Shown here piece after piece: positions 23,988 to 35,193 of a DNA stretch of 40,859 nt. The notes under the pieces are model-generated. The model was not told the origin of the DNA. It searched no databases and saw only the letters and a program-made list of their open reading frames with translations. The DNA lies in NCBI GenBank assembly GCA_937863185.1, contig CALMEG010000308.1:1-40859 (forward strand), written 5' to 3'. The DNA is from an uncultured Paracoccaceae bacterium (GTDB taxonomy: Bacteria > Pseudomonadota > Alphaproteobacteria > Rhodobacterales > Rhodobacteraceae). A program made the position numbers and the translations under genes. Position 1 is the first letter of the stretch. The number at the start of each line of letters is the position of its first letter.

Positions 23988-24696
23988 TCCGGTTCTGCTC
24001 TGGTCCTACCTGACGCAGGCGCCGCTTCTGTGGCTTTGCGTGACGCTGCTGGCCTATTGGGCGGGCGATACGGCCTTTCGCGCCTCGGGGCGCAAGCCAT
24101 GGGTCAATCCGGTGCTGGTGGCGGTGATTCTGCTGGCCTGCCTGCTCTGGGTGACGGGCACCGATTACAGCGCCTATTTCGAGGGCGCGCAATTCGTCCA
24201 CTTCATGCTGGGGCCGGCGACCGTGGCCCTTGCCCTGCCGCTTCACGCTAATCTGGGCCGGGTGCGCCGGGCTGCCCTGCCGATCCTTGTGGCGCTGGTT
24301 GCGGGGTCGGTTACGGCAATCGGCTCGGCCCTTGCGATCGCATGGCTGCTGGGGGTCGATCCGCATACCCTGGCCGCGCTTGCACCGAAATCGGCCACCG
24401 CCCCGGTGGCCATCGGCATCTCGGAATCCCTCGGCGGGGCGCCGACGCCGCCCGCGGGCCTCGGTCTGCTGACGGGCACCATCCGCGCAATCGTCGCCCC
24501 GCCGCCTCTCCATGCGCTCGGGGTACGGGACTGGCGCGCAAGGGGGTTTTCGGTCGGGGTCGCCGCGCATGGCATCGGCACCGCCCGCGCCTTCCAGGTG
24601 CATGAGACCGCCGGGGCCTTCGCCAGTATCGGCATGGGGCTGAACGCGGTGCTGACCGCGTTGATCGCGCCCTGGGTGCTTGCCCTCTTTCAATAG
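23980..24696 (+). CDS. lrgB: LrgB family membrane protein
   Basis: A 238-residue integral membrane protein of the LrgB/CidB family, partner of LrgA. Hallmarks are HFMLGPATVALALPLH, ALAPKSATAPVAIGISESLGG, and SHGIGTARA-like VAAHGIGTARAFQVHETAGAFASIGMGLNAVLTAL. Between these, the segment GTIRAIVAPPPLHALGVRD departs from the usual GxxGAxxGPxLL pattern by replacing glycines with Arg and Ala, a possible loss of helix packing. It starts within the end of lrgA and ends seven bases before the convergent TRIC gene, with no terminator visible. Together the pair may export a metabolite or modulate cell lysis; the role here is unknown. Confidence 0.9.
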   Translation: MTDPVLLWSYLTQAPLLWLCVTLLAYWAGDTAFRASGRKPWVNPVLVAVILLACLLWVTGTDYSAYFEGAQFVHFMLGPATVALALPLHANLGRVRRAALPILVALVAGSVTAIGSALAIAWLLGVDPHTLAALAPKSATAPVAIGISESLGGAPTPPAGLGLLTGTIRAIVAPPPLHALGVRDWRARGFSVGVAAHGIGTARAFQVHETAGAFASIGMGLNAVLTALIAPWVLALFQ

Positions 24697-24703
24697 GATG
24701 CCA

Positions 24704-25372
24704 TCACTGGCGCGGCGGGCGCGCCTTGTATACCGGCAGGCGCCAGCCGAACAGCAAGGATCCGGCGCGCAGCGCGAAGGTCACGCCGCTGCAGGCAAGG
24801 GCCGCAGGCAGGCCGGGCCAGCCGAGCGCGGTCAGAACCAGGGCCGCCGCCGCCCCCGCAAACGCGCAGGTCAGATACAGCTCTCCCTGCTTCAGGACCA
24901 GCGGCACCTCGTTGCAGACGACATCGCGCATTAGTCCCCCGAAGGTGCCCGTGACCACCCCCATGATCAGCACGATCACCGGCCCGTGGCCCGTGGCCAG
25001 CGTCACCGCCACCCCGGCCGAAACCGCAACGGACAGTGCGCAGGCATCCAGCCACAACAGCGCCCGGTAACGGCTTTCCAGAAGATGCGCGGTGAAAAAG
25101 ACCAGCACCGCCGCCAAGGCCGCCGTCAGCACGAATCCGGGCTGACCCACCCAGAAGACCGGCACGCGCCCCAGAAGAAGGTCGCGCAGCGTGCCGCCAC
25201 CCACCGCCGTCAATGCAGCGATGAAGACAAAGCCCACCAGGTCAAGCTGCTTGCGGCTGGCCACCAGCGCTCCGGTCAGCGCAAAGATCAACACCGAGGC
25301 ATGATCGAGCGCCGCCCCCAGCTTCAGCTCGCCAACCCAGATCCGGGCCGCCTCAAGCTCCGGCGCGCTCAT
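24704..25372 (-). CDS. Trimeric intracellular cation (TRIC) channel family protein (UPF0126, YadS/YicG-like)
   Basis: A 222-residue membrane protein with seven hydrophobic segments arranged as two three-helix repeats plus one. Each repeat carries the glycine-rich family motif: [45 protein letters not shown] in the first, and [32 protein letters not shown] in the second. Prokaryotic TRIC homologues form trimeric K+-permeable channels; the physiological role in bacteria is unclear. It overlaps the rnhA stop codon region by four bases (shared ATGA) and is the last gene of the minus-strand run ispH-lysE-rnhA-TRIC. Confidence 0.92.
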   Translation of the reverse strand: MSAPELEAARIWVGELKLGAALDHASVLIFALTGALVASRKQLDLVGFVFIAALTAVGGGTLRDLLLGRVPVFWVGQPGFVLTAALAAVLVFFTAHLLESRYRALLWLDACALSVAVSAGVAVTLATGHGPVIVLIMGVVTGTFGGLMRDVVCNEVPLVLKQGELYLTCAFAGAAAALVLTALGWPGLPAALACSGVTFALRAGSLLFGWRLPVYKARPPRQ

Positions 25373-25833
25373 TTTGCCTGCCCGGATTTATAGGGCGCCA
25401 TCCCCGCGCGCGCCAGCTCGTCGGCCAGTTCGTTCTCCGCATGGCCGGCATGCCCCTTGATCCATTTCCAGGTCACCCGGTGGCGCGCCTGCGCCGTATC
25501 CAGACGCTGCCACAGGTCGACATTCTTCACCGGCTTGCGGTCGGCGGTCTTCCAGCCGTTCCTCTTCCAGCCATGGATCCAGTTCGTCACACCGTTCTTC
25601 ACATAGGCGGAATCGGTGGTGACGGTGATCGCCACGTCGCGCTGCAAGACCTCCAGCGCGTTGATCGCGGCCAGAAGCTCCATGCGGTTGTTCGTGGTGT
25701 CCGCCTCGCCGCCCGAAAGACGGCGCTCCTTCACGATCTCCCCATCCTCGAGGGCGCGCATCACCACGCCCCACCCTCCGGGGCCGGGATTGCCCGAACA
25801 GGCGCCATCGGTCCAAGCCAGAAACTCAACCAT
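25369..25833 (-). CDS. rnhA: Ribonuclease HI
   Basis: A 154-residue cytoplasmic endonuclease that cuts the RNA strand of RNA-DNA hybrids. The four catalytic acidic residues are present: Asp9 in [16 protein letters not shown], Glu52 in [10 protein letters not shown], Asp74 in [11 protein letters not shown], and Asp139 in ENELADELA. The substrate-handle region [24 protein letters not shown] and the [10 protein letters not shown] loop are also normal. ATG 25833 is preceded by GAAGAAG, a weak ribosome site that belongs to the end of an intergenic repeat (25833-25879). It lies downstream of the lysE gene and overlaps the TRIC gene by four bases. Confidence 0.97.
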   Translation of the reverse strand: MVEFLAWTDGACSGNPGPGGWGVVMRALEDGEIVKERRLSGGEADTTNNRMELLAAINALEVLQRDVAITVTTDSAYVKNGVTNWIHGWKRNGWKTADRKPVKNVDLWQRLDTAQARHRVTWKWIKGHAGHAENELADELARAGMAPYKSGQAK

Positions 25834-25879
25834 CTTCTTCAGAGTCCCAAATATCCCGGGGTGCGGGGCAGCGCCCCGC
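25834..25879 (-). repeat. Intergenic repeat, copy A: hairpin plus CCCCGGGATATTT box
   Basis: Read on the minus strand, a 7-bp hairpin (GCGGGGC with GCCCCGC, 25863-25879, loop three bases) begins at once after the lysE stop. Then come ACCCCGGGATATTT, two variable bases, ACTCTG and GAAGA, ending at the rnhA start. Copy B at 27497-27545 has the same order of parts. The hairpin probably terminates lysE transcription in part; the box may be a dispersed genomic repeat. Confidence 0.6.
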
Positions 25880-26482
25880 TCAGGCCCGCTCCATCGCCAG
25901 CCGCAGCCCAAGCGCGGCAAAAGACGCGGCAAAGGCCCGCCGCATCCAGCCCATGACCGCAGGGCGCGACAACACCGCCTCGCGCCCCGATGCCGCCAGC
26001 ACCGCATAGCCCACGAACACCACGAAGGTCATGGCGGCAAAGCCTAGGCCCAGCTCGAACATCACCGCGGGGCCGTCGGCAGGCGTCATGAACTGGGGCA
26101 GGAATGCCATGAAGAACATCGGGATCTTCGGGTTCAGCAGATTGAGCGTGACGCCGCGCCGCACGATCCGCCCGGCAGGCTGTGCCTCGGCCGCGCGCAG
26201 CTCCAGCCCGCCCGAGCCCCGAAGCGTGCTCCACGCCATCCACATCAGATAGGCCACACCCGCATATTTCACCGCCTGGAACAGCAGGGCCGAACTGTGC
26301 AGTACCGCCGCCAGCCCCCCACCGGCCACCGCCAGATGCACCAACGTCGCCAGCGTGCAGCCCACGGCCGCCCAAAGCCCCGCCCGCAGACCCTGCCCAA
26401 GCGCCACCGAAAGCGTGTAGACAACCCCGATCCCGGGTGCCACGCAGACGATGAAAACGGTTATCAGAAACTCGATGCTCAT
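25880..26482 (-). CDS. LysE family amino-acid exporter (RhtB-like)
   Basis: A 200-residue inner-membrane protein with about six helices. The N-terminal [40 protein letters not shown] is the classic LysE/RhtB start with the PGP-like motif changed to APGIG. The second half carries [23 protein letters not shown], where NPK followed by an aromatic-rich stretch is typical. Family members export amino acids or homoserine lactones by proton exchange; the substrate here is unknown. Its ATG overlaps the stop codon of ispH by four bases, so it is translated with it. It is followed by the hairpin of repeat copy A. Confidence 0.93.
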   Translation of the reverse strand: MSIEFLITVFIVCVAPGIGVVYTLSVALGQGLRAGLWAAVGCTLATLVHLAVAGGGLAAVLHSSALLFQAVKYAGVAYLMWMAWSTLRGSGGLELRAAEAQPAGRIVRRGVTLNLLNPKIPMFFMAFLPQFMTPADGPAVMFELGLGFAAMTFVVFVGYAVLAASGREAVLSRPAVMGWMRRAFAASFAALGLRLAMERA

Positions 26483-27429
26483 GAGACCTCCCTCAATACT
26501 CGCGGCACCTTGAACTCAATGTCCTCGCGCGCGGTTTCGACCATCTCGACCGTCAGTTCGTAATGCGCCCGAAACGCGTCGATCACCTCGTTGACCAGCA
26601 GCTCCGGCGCGCTCGCCCCCGCCGTCACGCCCACCGCCCGCGCCCCGTCGATCGCACGCCAGTCGATCTCGTCGGCGCGCTGCACAAGCTGGCTGTAGCT
26701 GCATCCCGCCGCCTTCCCCACCTCGACCAGACGGCGCGAGTTCGAGGAGTTCGGCGCCCCGATCACCAGAAGCGCGTCGATCCGCCCCGAGATCGCCTTG
26801 ACGGCCGCCTGGCGGTTCGTCGTGGCATAGCAGATATCCTCCTTCGCGGGCCCCACGATGCCGGGGAAACGCGCCTCCAGCGCCGCCACGATGGCGGCCG
26901 TGTCATCCACCGACAGGGTCGTCTGCGTGATATAGGCCAGCCGCGCGGGATCGCGCGGCACAAGGCCCGCCACATCCTCCACCGTCTCCACCAGCAGGAC
27001 CTCGCCCTCGGGCAACTGCCCCATCGTGCCCAGAACCTCGGGATGCCCTGCATGGCCGATCATGACCATCTGAAGCCCCTCGGCATGATGGCGCTCGGCC
27101 TCGATATGCACCTTGCTCACCAGCGGGCAGGTGGCATCCACATAGACCATCTGCCGCCGCGCGGCCTCGGCCGGAACGGCCTTCGGCACGCCATGCGCGG
27201 AAAAGATCACCGGCCGGTCGTTGGGGCATTCGTCAAGCTCCTCGACGAAGACCGCGCCCTTGTCGCGCAACCCGTCCACGACGAACTTGTTGTGCACGAT
27301 CTCGTGGCGCACATAGACCGGCGCGCCCCATTTCTGCAGCGCCATCTCGACGATCTTGATCGCCCGGTCCACGCCCGCGCAAAACCCGCGCGGTGCCGCC
27401 AGATAGAGTGTGAGTGCAGGTTTTCCCAT
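26479..27429 (-). CDS. ispH: 4-hydroxy-3-methylbut-2-enyl diphosphate reductase
   Basis: A 316-residue iron-sulfur enzyme that makes isopentenyl and dimethylallyl diphosphate in the last step of the MEP isoprenoid pathway. The three cluster cysteines are Cys17 in [12 protein letters not shown], Cys101 in [12 protein letters not shown] and Cys200 in [12 protein letters not shown]. The substrate-binding histidines are in VRHEIVHN and MIGHAGHPE, and [13 protein letters not shown] is normal. It heads the minus-strand run ispH-lysE-rnhA-TRIC. The 145 bases upstream hold repeat copy B and a tiny reading frame but no clear promoter. Confidence 0.97.
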   Translation of the reverse strand: MGKPALTLYLAAPRGFCAGVDRAIKIVEMALQKWGAPVYVRHEIVHNKFVVDGLRDKGAVFVEELDECPNDRPVIFSAHGVPKAVPAEAARRQMVYVDATCPLVSKVHIEAERHHAEGLQMVMIGHAGHPEVLGTMGQLPEGEVLLVETVEDVAGLVPRDPARLAYITQTTLSVDDTAAIVAALEARFPGIVGPAKEDICYATTNRQAAVKAISGRIDALLVIGAPNSSNSRRLVEVGKAAGCSYSQLVQRADEIDWRAIDGARAVGVTAGASAPELLVNEVIDAFRAHYELTVEMVETAREDIEFKVPRVLREVS

Positions 27430-27496
27430 CCGCGCGCCCCTAGGAACTACTCCTCACAGGTATGCGTGCGCCCGTTGAAGGTCCAGCACGAATCCC

Positions 27497-27545
27497 TCTT
27501 CACCAGAGTGGAAATATCCCCGGGGGTGAATTTGGCGCAGCCAAA
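27497..27545 (-). repeat. Intergenic repeat, copy B: hairpin plus CCCCGGGGATATTT box
   Basis: Read on the minus strand, the hairpin TTTGGC-TGC-GCCAAA (27531-27545) is followed by CACCCCCGGGGATATTT, two variable bases, ACTCTG and GTGAAGAG. The order and the box match copy A at 25834-25879, while the hairpin arms differ in sequence. It sits between the YqaA-like gene and ispH. Confidence 0.6.
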
Positions 27546-27574
27546 GAGGGGGCGGGCAGCCCACTTCCTGCCTG

Positions 27575-28021
27575 CTACCCGCCCAGACCCGTCGCCTGGG
27601 CGGTCAGCCAGGCAACGGCGGCATAGCGCGCCGTTTTCGCCACCGCCACCAGCGGCACGAATACAATCAGCGGCAGGCGCAGCACACCGGCCACCAGGCA
27701 GGCCAGGTCTCCGCCCGGCGCCCAGCTCAGCAGCAGCGTCCAGACCCCCCAGCGATCATACCAGCGCTCGGCCCGCGCCATCTGCGCCGCGGTGGCGGGA
27801 AACCAGCGCCGGTCGCGCCAGTGGTTGACGCCGCGCCCAAGCCCGTAGGTGATCAGCGCGCCCAACGTGTTTCCCGCCCCGGCAACGGCAATCATCACCG
27901 GCACGGGTGCCGCTCCGGCGGTCTGCATGGCCACGAATACGATCTCGGACTGCATCGGCACCGGCGAAGCCGCGAGCATCGCAGAAAAGAACAGTCCGAG
28001 AAGTGCGGGAAGATCATTCAT
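27575..28021 (-). CDS. YqaA/DedA-like small membrane protein
   Basis: A 148-residue inner-membrane protein resembling the short YqaA branch of the DedA/SNARE-associated family, which is implicated in membrane lipid homeostasis. Typical parts are FFSAMLAASPVPMQSEIVFVAM near the N-terminus, AGAGNTLGALITYGLGRGV, AERWYDRWGVWTLLLSWAPGGDLACLVAGVLRLPL, and a final helix ARYAAVAWLTAQA. The glycine-rich AGNTLGALxxYxLGR stretch is the clearest hallmark. It lies on the minus strand 57 bases downstream of the NYN gene and 145 bases upstream of ispH. Precise function unknown. Confidence 0.88.
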   Translation of the reverse strand: MNDLPALLGLFFSAMLAASPVPMQSEIVFVAMQTAGAAPVPVMIAVAGAGNTLGALITYGLGRGVNHWRDRRWFPATAAQMARAERWYDRWGVWTLLLSWAPGGDLACLVAGVLRLPLIVFVPLVAVAKTARYAAVAWLTAQATGLGG

Positions 28022-28078
28022 GTCCGATCTGTGGCAGAGCGCGGCAGGGCCCGCAAGGCGGCCCCTTTCCCGATCGTG

Positions 28079-28642
28079 TCAGCCAGCGTTGTCGCCATCC
28101 TGATCCCGGGGTTCGCGCGGCGGGTGTCCGATCACGTCGCGCAGGGCATCGAGTTCGATGAAATTGTCGGCCTGGCGGCGCAATTCGTCGGCGATCATCG
28201 GCGGCTGGCTGCGGATGGTGGAGACCACCGAAACCCGGCACCCCTGCCGTTGCAGGCTTTCCACCAGTGGCCGGAAATCGCCATCGCCGGAAAACAGCAC
28301 GACATGATCCAGCCGCGGCGCAAGCTCCATCGCATCGACGGCAAGCTCGATATCCATGTTGCCCTTCACCTTCCGCCGGCCCATGGAGTCGGTGTATTCC
28401 TTTGCCGGTTTGGTGACCATGGCGTAGCCGTTATAGTTCAGCCAGTCGACCAGCGGACGGATGGGGGAATATTCTTCGTTTTCCAGAAGTGCCGTATAGT
28501 AGAAGGCGCGCAGAAGCTTTCCGCGGCGCTCGAATTCCTGTCGCAGCAACTTGTAGTCGATATCGAACCCAAGTGCCTTGGCAGCCGCATAAAGGTTCGA
28601 TCCGTCGATGAACAGCGCAAGCCGTTCGTCCTTGTAAAACAT
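28079..28642 (-). CDS. NYN domain (PIN-like, LabA/DUF88) protein
   Basis: A 187-residue cytoplasmic protein consisting almost entirely of one NYN domain, a PIN-like nuclease fold. The acidic cluster is intact: Asp13 and Asn16 in LFIDGSNLYA, Asp97 in GNMDIELAVDAM, and Asp120/Asp122 in LFSGDGDFRPLV. Members are predicted RNases acting on RNA processing or turnover. ATG 28642 is preceded by AAAGGAA six bases away; the frame extends upstream to 28921 but crosses into folK and has no family similarity. It is divergent from folK across 165 bases. This NYN-folK pairing next to rpoZ-rsh may place an RNase beside the stringent-response block, as inference. Confidence 0.92.
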   Translation of the reverse strand: MFYKDERLALFIDGSNLYAAAKALGFDIDYKLLRQEFERRGKLLRAFYYTALLENEEYSPIRPLVDWLNYNGYAMVTKPAKEYTDSMGRRKVKGNMDIELAVDAMELAPRLDHVVLFSGDGDFRPLVESLQRQGCRVSVVSTIRSQPPMIADELRRQADNFIELDALRDVIGHPPREPRDQDGDNAG

Positions 28643-28807
28643 AAAAAGTTCCTTTCCAGAACACCCCTTATCCGATTGAAAAGCGCCAATGGGAACTGGA
28701 AACCTGTTGAAACAAAAGTAACGATACGAAAATCGACGCGGACAGAGACGGGGTTTCTCATGACTGACGGAGTAGCCCAACGCCGGAACACTTGGGTATT
28801 TGTATAA

Positions 28808-29425
28808 ATGGATAATAGCACGTTCCTTATCGGTATGGGCGCAAACCTGAATTCGGATGTCGGAATGCCTGCCGACACACTGGTTTATGCCTTGAAAGAA
28901 TTGAGTAAAAACGGATTTCATATCCGTGCCGTCAGTCGGTTTTACCGCTCTGCGGCCTTTCCGGCCGGGTCCGGGCCGGATTATGTGAATGCCGTAACGT
29001 CAGTCAGCGGAAATGGCAGCGCCGAGGAGGTTCTGGCGCTTTGCCACCGGATCGAGGCCGGTCTGGGACGGCAGCGTGAAAGCCGGTGGGCCTCGCGCGG
29101 GGTGGATCTCGATCTGCTGGCGGCGGGGGAGCGGATCGCGCCGGACCGCGCGACCGAGGAACACTGGCGCCGCCTGCCGCTCGCGGCCCAGATGCGCGAC
29201 TGGCCCGCGGGCCTGATCCTGCCCCATCCGCGTCTGGCCGAGCGTGCTTTCGTGCTGATTCCCCTTGCGGAAATCGCGCCGGACTGGCGCCATCCGGTCA
29301 CCGGGCTTGACGTGGCCACGATGGCTGCCGCCCTGCCGGAGGCGGAAAAAGCGGCCTTGCGCCCCTTTTCGCGGCCTTTTGACCGGGAAGGGCGCTTGTC
29401 AAGCACCTTGGATGGGCCTAAATAG
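28808..29425 (+). CDS. folK: 2-amino-4-hydroxy-6-hydroxymethyldihydropteridine diphosphokinase
   Basis: A 205-residue cytoplasmic enzyme that pyrophosphorylates the pterin precursor of folate. Key parts are IGMGANLNSD at the N-terminus, SRFYRSAAFPAGSGPDYVNAV, RIEAGLGRQRESRWASRGVDLDLL with metal-binding Asp100 and Asp102, and ILPHPRLAERAFVLIPLAEIAPDWRHP. It is about 40 residues longer than the enterobacterial protein, with the extra length after the Asp pair and at the C-terminus. There is no strong ribosome site before the ATG and TATAA overlaps its start region. It leads the block ending at recO, with rpoZ 36 bases downstream. Confidence 0.93.
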   Translation: MDNSTFLIGMGANLNSDVGMPADTLVYALKELSKNGFHIRAVSRFYRSAAFPAGSGPDYVNAVTSVSGNGSAEEVLALCHRIEAGLGRQRESRWASRGVDLDLLAAGERIAPDRATEEHWRRLPLAAQMRDWPAGLILPHPRLAERAFVLIPLAEIAPDWRHPVTGLDVATMAAALPEAEKAALRPFSRPFDREGRLSSTLDGPK

Positions 29426-29461
29426 GCCGTTCACACCTCCCAAGTCCGATTGGAGATGCCG

Positions 29462-29815
29462 ATGGCCCGCGTGACGGTTGAAGATTGCGTTGACAAGGTT
29501 CCGAACCGGTTCGAGCTGGTAATGCTTGCCGCACATCGTGCGCGCGAGGTTGCTGCCGGCGCGCCGCTGACCATCGACCGCGACAACGACAAGAACCCCG
29601 TCGTCGCCCTGCGCGAAATCGCCGAGGAAACCCAGTCGGCCGACAATCTGCGCGAGCGTCTGATCGAGAGCAACCAGACCCAGATCGAGGTCGACGAACC
29701 CGAAGACGATTCCATGGCGCTTCTGATGGGCGGCGAGGTCGATCGCCCGCGCGATGACGACATGTCCGAAGAGCGGATGCTGCGCGCATTGATGGACGCG
29801 CAGGGCCGCGACTGA
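29462..29815 (+). CDS. rpoZ: DNA-directed RNA polymerase omega subunit
   Basis: A 117-residue small subunit that helps assemble RNA polymerase and forms part of a ppGpp-binding site. The start [30 protein letters not shown] is highly conserved, followed by [16 protein letters not shown]; the C-terminal half is acidic and variable. The ATG at 29462 matches the family start; GGAGA lies just upstream, and in-frame TTG 29450 and ATG 29456 are less likely. It is followed 25 bases later by the ppGpp synthetase gene, the common rpoZ-rsh order. Confidence 0.97.
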   Translation: MARVTVEDCVDKVPNRFELVMLAAHRAREVAAGAPLTIDRDNDKNPVVALREIAEETQSADNLRERLIESNQTQIEVDEPEDDSMALLMGGEVDRPRDDDMSEERMLRALMDAQGRD

Positions 29816-29840
29816 TCTTCGGGGGGCAGAGCGCGCGGGA

Positions 29841-31958
<2,118 letters not shown>

Positions 31959-31995
31959 TCGTCGCATGCCCCGCTGGGGGCTGGAAGGACTGGAC

Positions 31996-32673
31996 GTGGT
32001 TTTCAAACGGCGCGACCGACGCTCCATACCGACCGTGATGCGGGAGCTGGTCTGGCCGCGCGGCGGATGGACCCGCGCCTTCCATTACGTCAAGCATCGG
32101 GTCAACCGCCTGCCCGACCGGCCGCACCGCATCGCGCGGGGGGTGTTTGCCGGGGTCTTCGTATCCTTCACGCCGCTTTTCGGGTTCCATTTCCTCAGCG
32201 CGGCGGGGATCGCGCTCATCATGCGCGGCAATGTGCTTGCGGCACTTCTGGCCACGTTCTTCGGCAACCCTATCACCTTCCCGATCATCGCGGTGTTCTC
32301 GACCAAGCTCGGGAACTGGATGCTGGGCCAGCGGTTCAATCCGGCCCATGCCGAAACCCTTGGCGCGACCTTCCTGGCTGCGGGGCAGGACCTGAAGCAC
32401 AACCTGCTTGCGGTCTTTACGCCCGCAACCGCGCATTGGGGCGGGTTGTCGCGCTTTTTCTCCGAGGTCTGGCTTCCCTATCTTGTCGGGGGCATTATCC
32501 CCGGCGTGATCGCCGGGCTGATTTGTTATTATTTCTCGTTGCCGATCATCGAAGCCTATCAGCGGCGGCGGCGTAACAAGCTCAAGGCGCGGCTCGAGAA
32601 GCTGCGCGCCAAGCTGCATGCCAAACGCGATGACAAACCGGACCGGCAAGCCCCCCGCGATCAGGAAGGTTGA
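31996..32673 (+). CDS. DUF2062 domain membrane protein
   Basis: A 225-residue protein of unknown function found beside rsh and pdxJ in alphaproteobacteria. It has a basic N-terminus (MVFKRRDRR), then VKHRVNRLPDRPHRIARGVFAGVFVSFTPLFGFHFLSAAGIALIMRGN and FFGNPITFPIIA with the family FxGNPxT motif. Two to three further membrane segments and a strongly basic C-terminal tail follow. I chose the GTG at 31996 because AAGGA lies six bases upstream and it gives the usual family start; an ATG at 31966 has no ribosome site. It lies 37 bases after rsh. Confidence 0.85.
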   Translation: MVFKRRDRRSIPTVMRELVWPRGGWTRAFHYVKHRVNRLPDRPHRIARGVFAGVFVSFTPLFGFHFLSAAGIALIMRGNVLAALLATFFGNPITFPIIAVFSTKLGNWMLGQRFNPAHAETLGATFLAAGQDLKHNLLAVFTPATAHWGGLSRFFSEVWLPYLVGGIIPGVIAGLICYYFSLPIIEAYQRRRRNKLKARLEKLRAKLHAKRDDKPDRQAPRDQEG

Positions 32674-32743
32674 GCGCGAAAGGGTCTTGCCGCAAATATC
32701 GTGACAGGGGCTGGACGCACAGCCCGGAAGCCGTGAGGGACCG

Positions 32744-33496
32744 ATGCCGCATACCGCCAATCGCCTGCGACTGGGTGTCAATATCGACCACGTCGCCACG
32801 CTGCGCAACGCGCGCGGCGCCAGCTATCCCGACCCCGTGCGCGCCGCGCGCCTGGCCGAAGAGGCCGGGGCCGACGGCATCACCGCGCATCTGCGCGAGG
32901 ATCGCCGCCATATCCGCGATGCCGATATCGCCGCGCTGATGGCCACCTTGCAGCGCCCGCTGAACTTCGAGATGGCCGCCACCCCCGAGATGCAGGCGAT
33001 CGCGCTGCAATATCGCCCGCATGCAGTGTGCATCGTGCCCGAAAAGCGCGAAGAGCGCACCACCGAGGGCGGGCTTGACGTTGCCGCGGAAGTTGCGCGG
33101 CTGACCGATTTCATCGGTCCGCTCCGCGAGGCGGGCTGCCGGGTGTCGCTGTTCATCAGCCACGATCCGCGCCAGATCGAGGCGAGCGCGCGTGTCGGTG
33201 CCGCCGTGATCGAGCTGCATACCGGGCATTATTGCGACCTGCATCACGAAGGCCGCTTCGCCGAGCGCGACACCGAGCTGGAGGCGTTACGCGTGGCGTC
33301 GGACTATGCCGCCTCGCTTGAACTCGAGGTGCATGCGGGCCACGGCCTGACCTTCGACACCGTCGGCCCCGTGGCGGCCTTCCCCAAGCTGCGGGAGCTG
33401 AACATCGGGCACTTCCTGATTTCCGAGGCAGTATTCATTGGGCTGGAGCCGGCGATCCGCCAGATGCGACACCTGATGGATGCGGCGCGCGGCTGA
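32744..33496 (+). CDS. pdxJ: Pyridoxine 5'-phosphate synthase
   Basis: A 250-residue cytoplasmic TIM-barrel enzyme that condenses 1-deoxyxylulose 5-phosphate with 3-amino-2-oxopropyl phosphate to form vitamin B6. Conserved stretches are [78 protein letters not shown] and [17 protein letters not shown], which include the phosphate- and substrate-binding histidines and glutamates. It precedes a small membrane protein and acpS, the usual alphaproteobacterial order. Confidence 0.98.
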   Translation: MPHTANRLRLGVNIDHVATLRNARGASYPDPVRAARLAEEAGADGITAHLREDRRHIRDADIAALMATLQRPLNFEMAATPEMQAIALQYRPHAVCIVPEKREERTTEGGLDVAAEVARLTDFIGPLREAGCRVSLFISHDPRQIEASARVGAAVIELHTGHYCDLHHEGRFAERDTELEALRVASDYAASLELEVHAGHGLTFDTVGPVAAFPKLRELNIGHFLISEAVFIGLEPAIRQMRHLMDAARG

Positions 33497-33526
33497 TCCC
33501 TCCGGCACGTCTTTCACGAGGTCTGC

Positions 33527-33955
33527 ATGAACTACCTTCGCTATACGATCATCCTGATCGCGGCCACGCTCGGGCTGGCCGTTCTTGGCTATCTGCTTCC
33601 TGTCGGCGGAAGCTGGACGGGGATTGTCCCGGTCATGATCGCCGCACTTGTCGAGGGGCACAAATACGCCGAGCAGCGCAGGATGCTGCCGCCGGGGGCC
33701 GAACGGCGCCGCTTCGCCATGATCGCGACGGCGATCAATATCGGTATGGCGGCCGTCTACATCGCGGGCATGAGCATGATCGATCCGGGGATTGCGGCGG
33801 TGTTCTTTGGGGGGGCCCCGGGGCTGGTTGTGGGGGTGCGGCTGGGCATCCTTCTTGTTGTCTACGCGCTGTCGTGGTTTTTCGTGGAATTGGGAGCCAA
33901 GGGTTATCTGCGCGGACAAGAGCGTCTTGCCGCGCGCGGGGCGGGGCGGAAATGA
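33527..33955 (+). CDS. ABZJ_00895-family small membrane protein
   Basis: A 142-residue predicted inner-membrane protein with four hydrophobic segments: residues about 5-27, 30-45, 62-83 and 93-125. A conserved [22 protein letters not shown] loop lies between the second and third. It resembles a family of unknown function often placed between pdxJ and acpS in Rhodobacterales. It starts 30 bases after pdxJ and overlaps acpS by four bases (ATGA), so it is co-translated with it. No catalytic motif is visible. Confidence 0.75.
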   Translation: MNYLRYTIILIAATLGLAVLGYLLPVGGSWTGIVPVMIAALVEGHKYAEQRRMLPPGAERRRFAMIATAINIGMAAVYIAGMSMIDPGIAAVFFGGAPGLVVGVRLGILLVVYALSWFFVELGAKGYLRGQERLAARGAGRK

Positions 33956-34353
33956 TCCTCGGGATCGGCACCGACCTGGCCAATATCGAGCGGATCGCCG
34001 CCACGCTGGAGCGGTTCGGCGATCGCTTCCGCCACCGTGTCTTCACCCCCACCGAGATCACCAAGGCCGAACGCCGCGCCGATACGCCGGGCACCTATGC
34101 CAAGCGGTGGGCCGCGAAAGAGGCCTGTTCCAAGGCGCTCGGGACCGGGCTCAGGATGGGGATCTCGTGGCGCGACATGGCGGTTTCCAACCTGCGCAGC
34201 GGGCAGCCGGTGATGCACCTGACGGGATGGGCCGCAAAGCGGCTGGAGGAGATGACGCCCGAGGGGCACGAGGCCATTGTTCACGTCACATTGACCGACG
34301 ATCACCCCTGGGCGCAGGCCTTCGTGGTAATCGAGGCACGCAGGCTTCCTTGA
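33952..34353 (+). CDS. acpS: Holo-[acyl-carrier-protein] synthase
   Basis: A 133-residue enzyme that transfers the 4'-phosphopantetheine of coenzyme A to acyl carrier protein, needed for fatty acid synthesis. The Mg2+-binding Asp is in [14 protein letters not shown] and the Glu in [26 protein letters not shown] and [15 protein letters not shown] are normal. The ATG overlaps the stop of the preceding small membrane protein by four bases and gives the standard family start. Confidence 0.97.
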   Translation: MILGIGTDLANIERIAATLERFGDRFRHRVFTPTEITKAERRADTPGTYAKRWAAKEACSKALGTGLRMGISWRDMAVSNLRSGQPVMHLTGWAAKRLEEMTPEGHEAIVHVTLTDDHPWAQAFVVIEARRLP

Positions 34354-34410
34354 CTCGGGCGCGCGCGCATCGCAAGGAAGGCGGGATTTCTTCAAGGGAA
34401 CGGGCAGGAT

Positions 34411-35193
34411 ATGGCAGGCAAGGCTGAAAGCGGTATCGTCGAGACGATCAAGACGGTGTTCTGGGCGCTTCTGATCGCCGGGGTGTTTCGCACGCTGTTC
34501 TTTCAGCCGTTCTGGATTCCGTCCGGCTCGATGAAGGACACGCTGCTGATCGGCGATTTCCTGTTCGTGAACAAGATGGCCTATGGCTATTCGCGCCATT
34601 CCTGCCCCTTCTCGCTTTGCCCGATTCCGGGGCGGATCCTGGAAAGCGATCCCGAACGCGGCGATGTCGCGGTGTTCCGTCATCCCACGCGCGGGGTCGA
34701 TTTCATCAAGCGCGTGGTGGGCCTGCCGGGCGACACGGTGCAGATGAAGGACGGGGTGTTGCAGATCAATGGCGCGCCGGTCGGGCTTGCCGATGGCGGC
34801 ACCTTCACCGAGACGAAAGAGCTTCAGGGTCCGCAGGGCCTGATGCCGCGCTGCGCCAACGATCCCGTGGGTCAGGGCGGCCTGTGCGAGAAACCGCGCC
34901 AGATCGAAACATTGCCGGGCGGCAAGAGCCACTCGATCATCAATATCTCGGACAGCTGGGTGGCGGATAACACGCCCGTCTTCACGGTTCCCGAAGGCAA
35001 TTACTTCTTCATGGGCGACAACCGCGACAATTCCGAAGACAGCCGCTTTCCCGCGGCCGCCGGCGGGCTGGGCTTCGTTCCCGCGGAATTCCTGATCGGG
35101 CGTGCGGACCGCATCATGTTCTCATCCGCGGGCCGGTCGCTGTTCTTCTTCTGGACATGGCGCGGGGATCGCTTCTTCAAGGCGGTCGAGTGA
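34411..35193 (+). CDS. lepB: Signal peptidase I
   Basis: A 260-residue membrane protease that removes signal peptides from exported proteins. One membrane helix (about residues 13-32) is followed by the catalytic Ser40 in [12 protein letters not shown] and Lys100 in [16 protein letters not shown]. The C-terminal box [18 protein letters not shown] is complete. The stretch [13 protein letters not shown] after the serine box and a second Cys pair later are alphaproteobacterial features. The active site faces the periplasm. Its stop codon overlaps the GTG start of rnc (GTGA), so the two are coupled. Confidence 0.97.
   Translation: MAGKAESGIVETIKTVFWALLIAGVFRTLFFQPFWIPSGSMKDTLLIGDFLFVNKMAYGYSRHSCPFSLCPIPGRILESDPERGDVAVFRHPTRGVDFIKRVVGLPGDTVQMKDGVLQINGAPVGLADGGTFTETKELQGPQGLMPRCANDPVGQGGLCEKPRQIETLPGGKSHSIINISDSWVADNTPVFTVPEGNYFFMGDNRDNSEDSRFPAAAGGLGFVPAEFLIGRADRIMFSSAGRSLFFFWTWRGDRFFKAVE

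Noticed and set aside
28643..28921. N-terminal extension of the NYN gene up to 28921
   Set aside because: It would run into folK and lacks family similarity; ATG 28642 with AAAGGAA upstream is sufficient.
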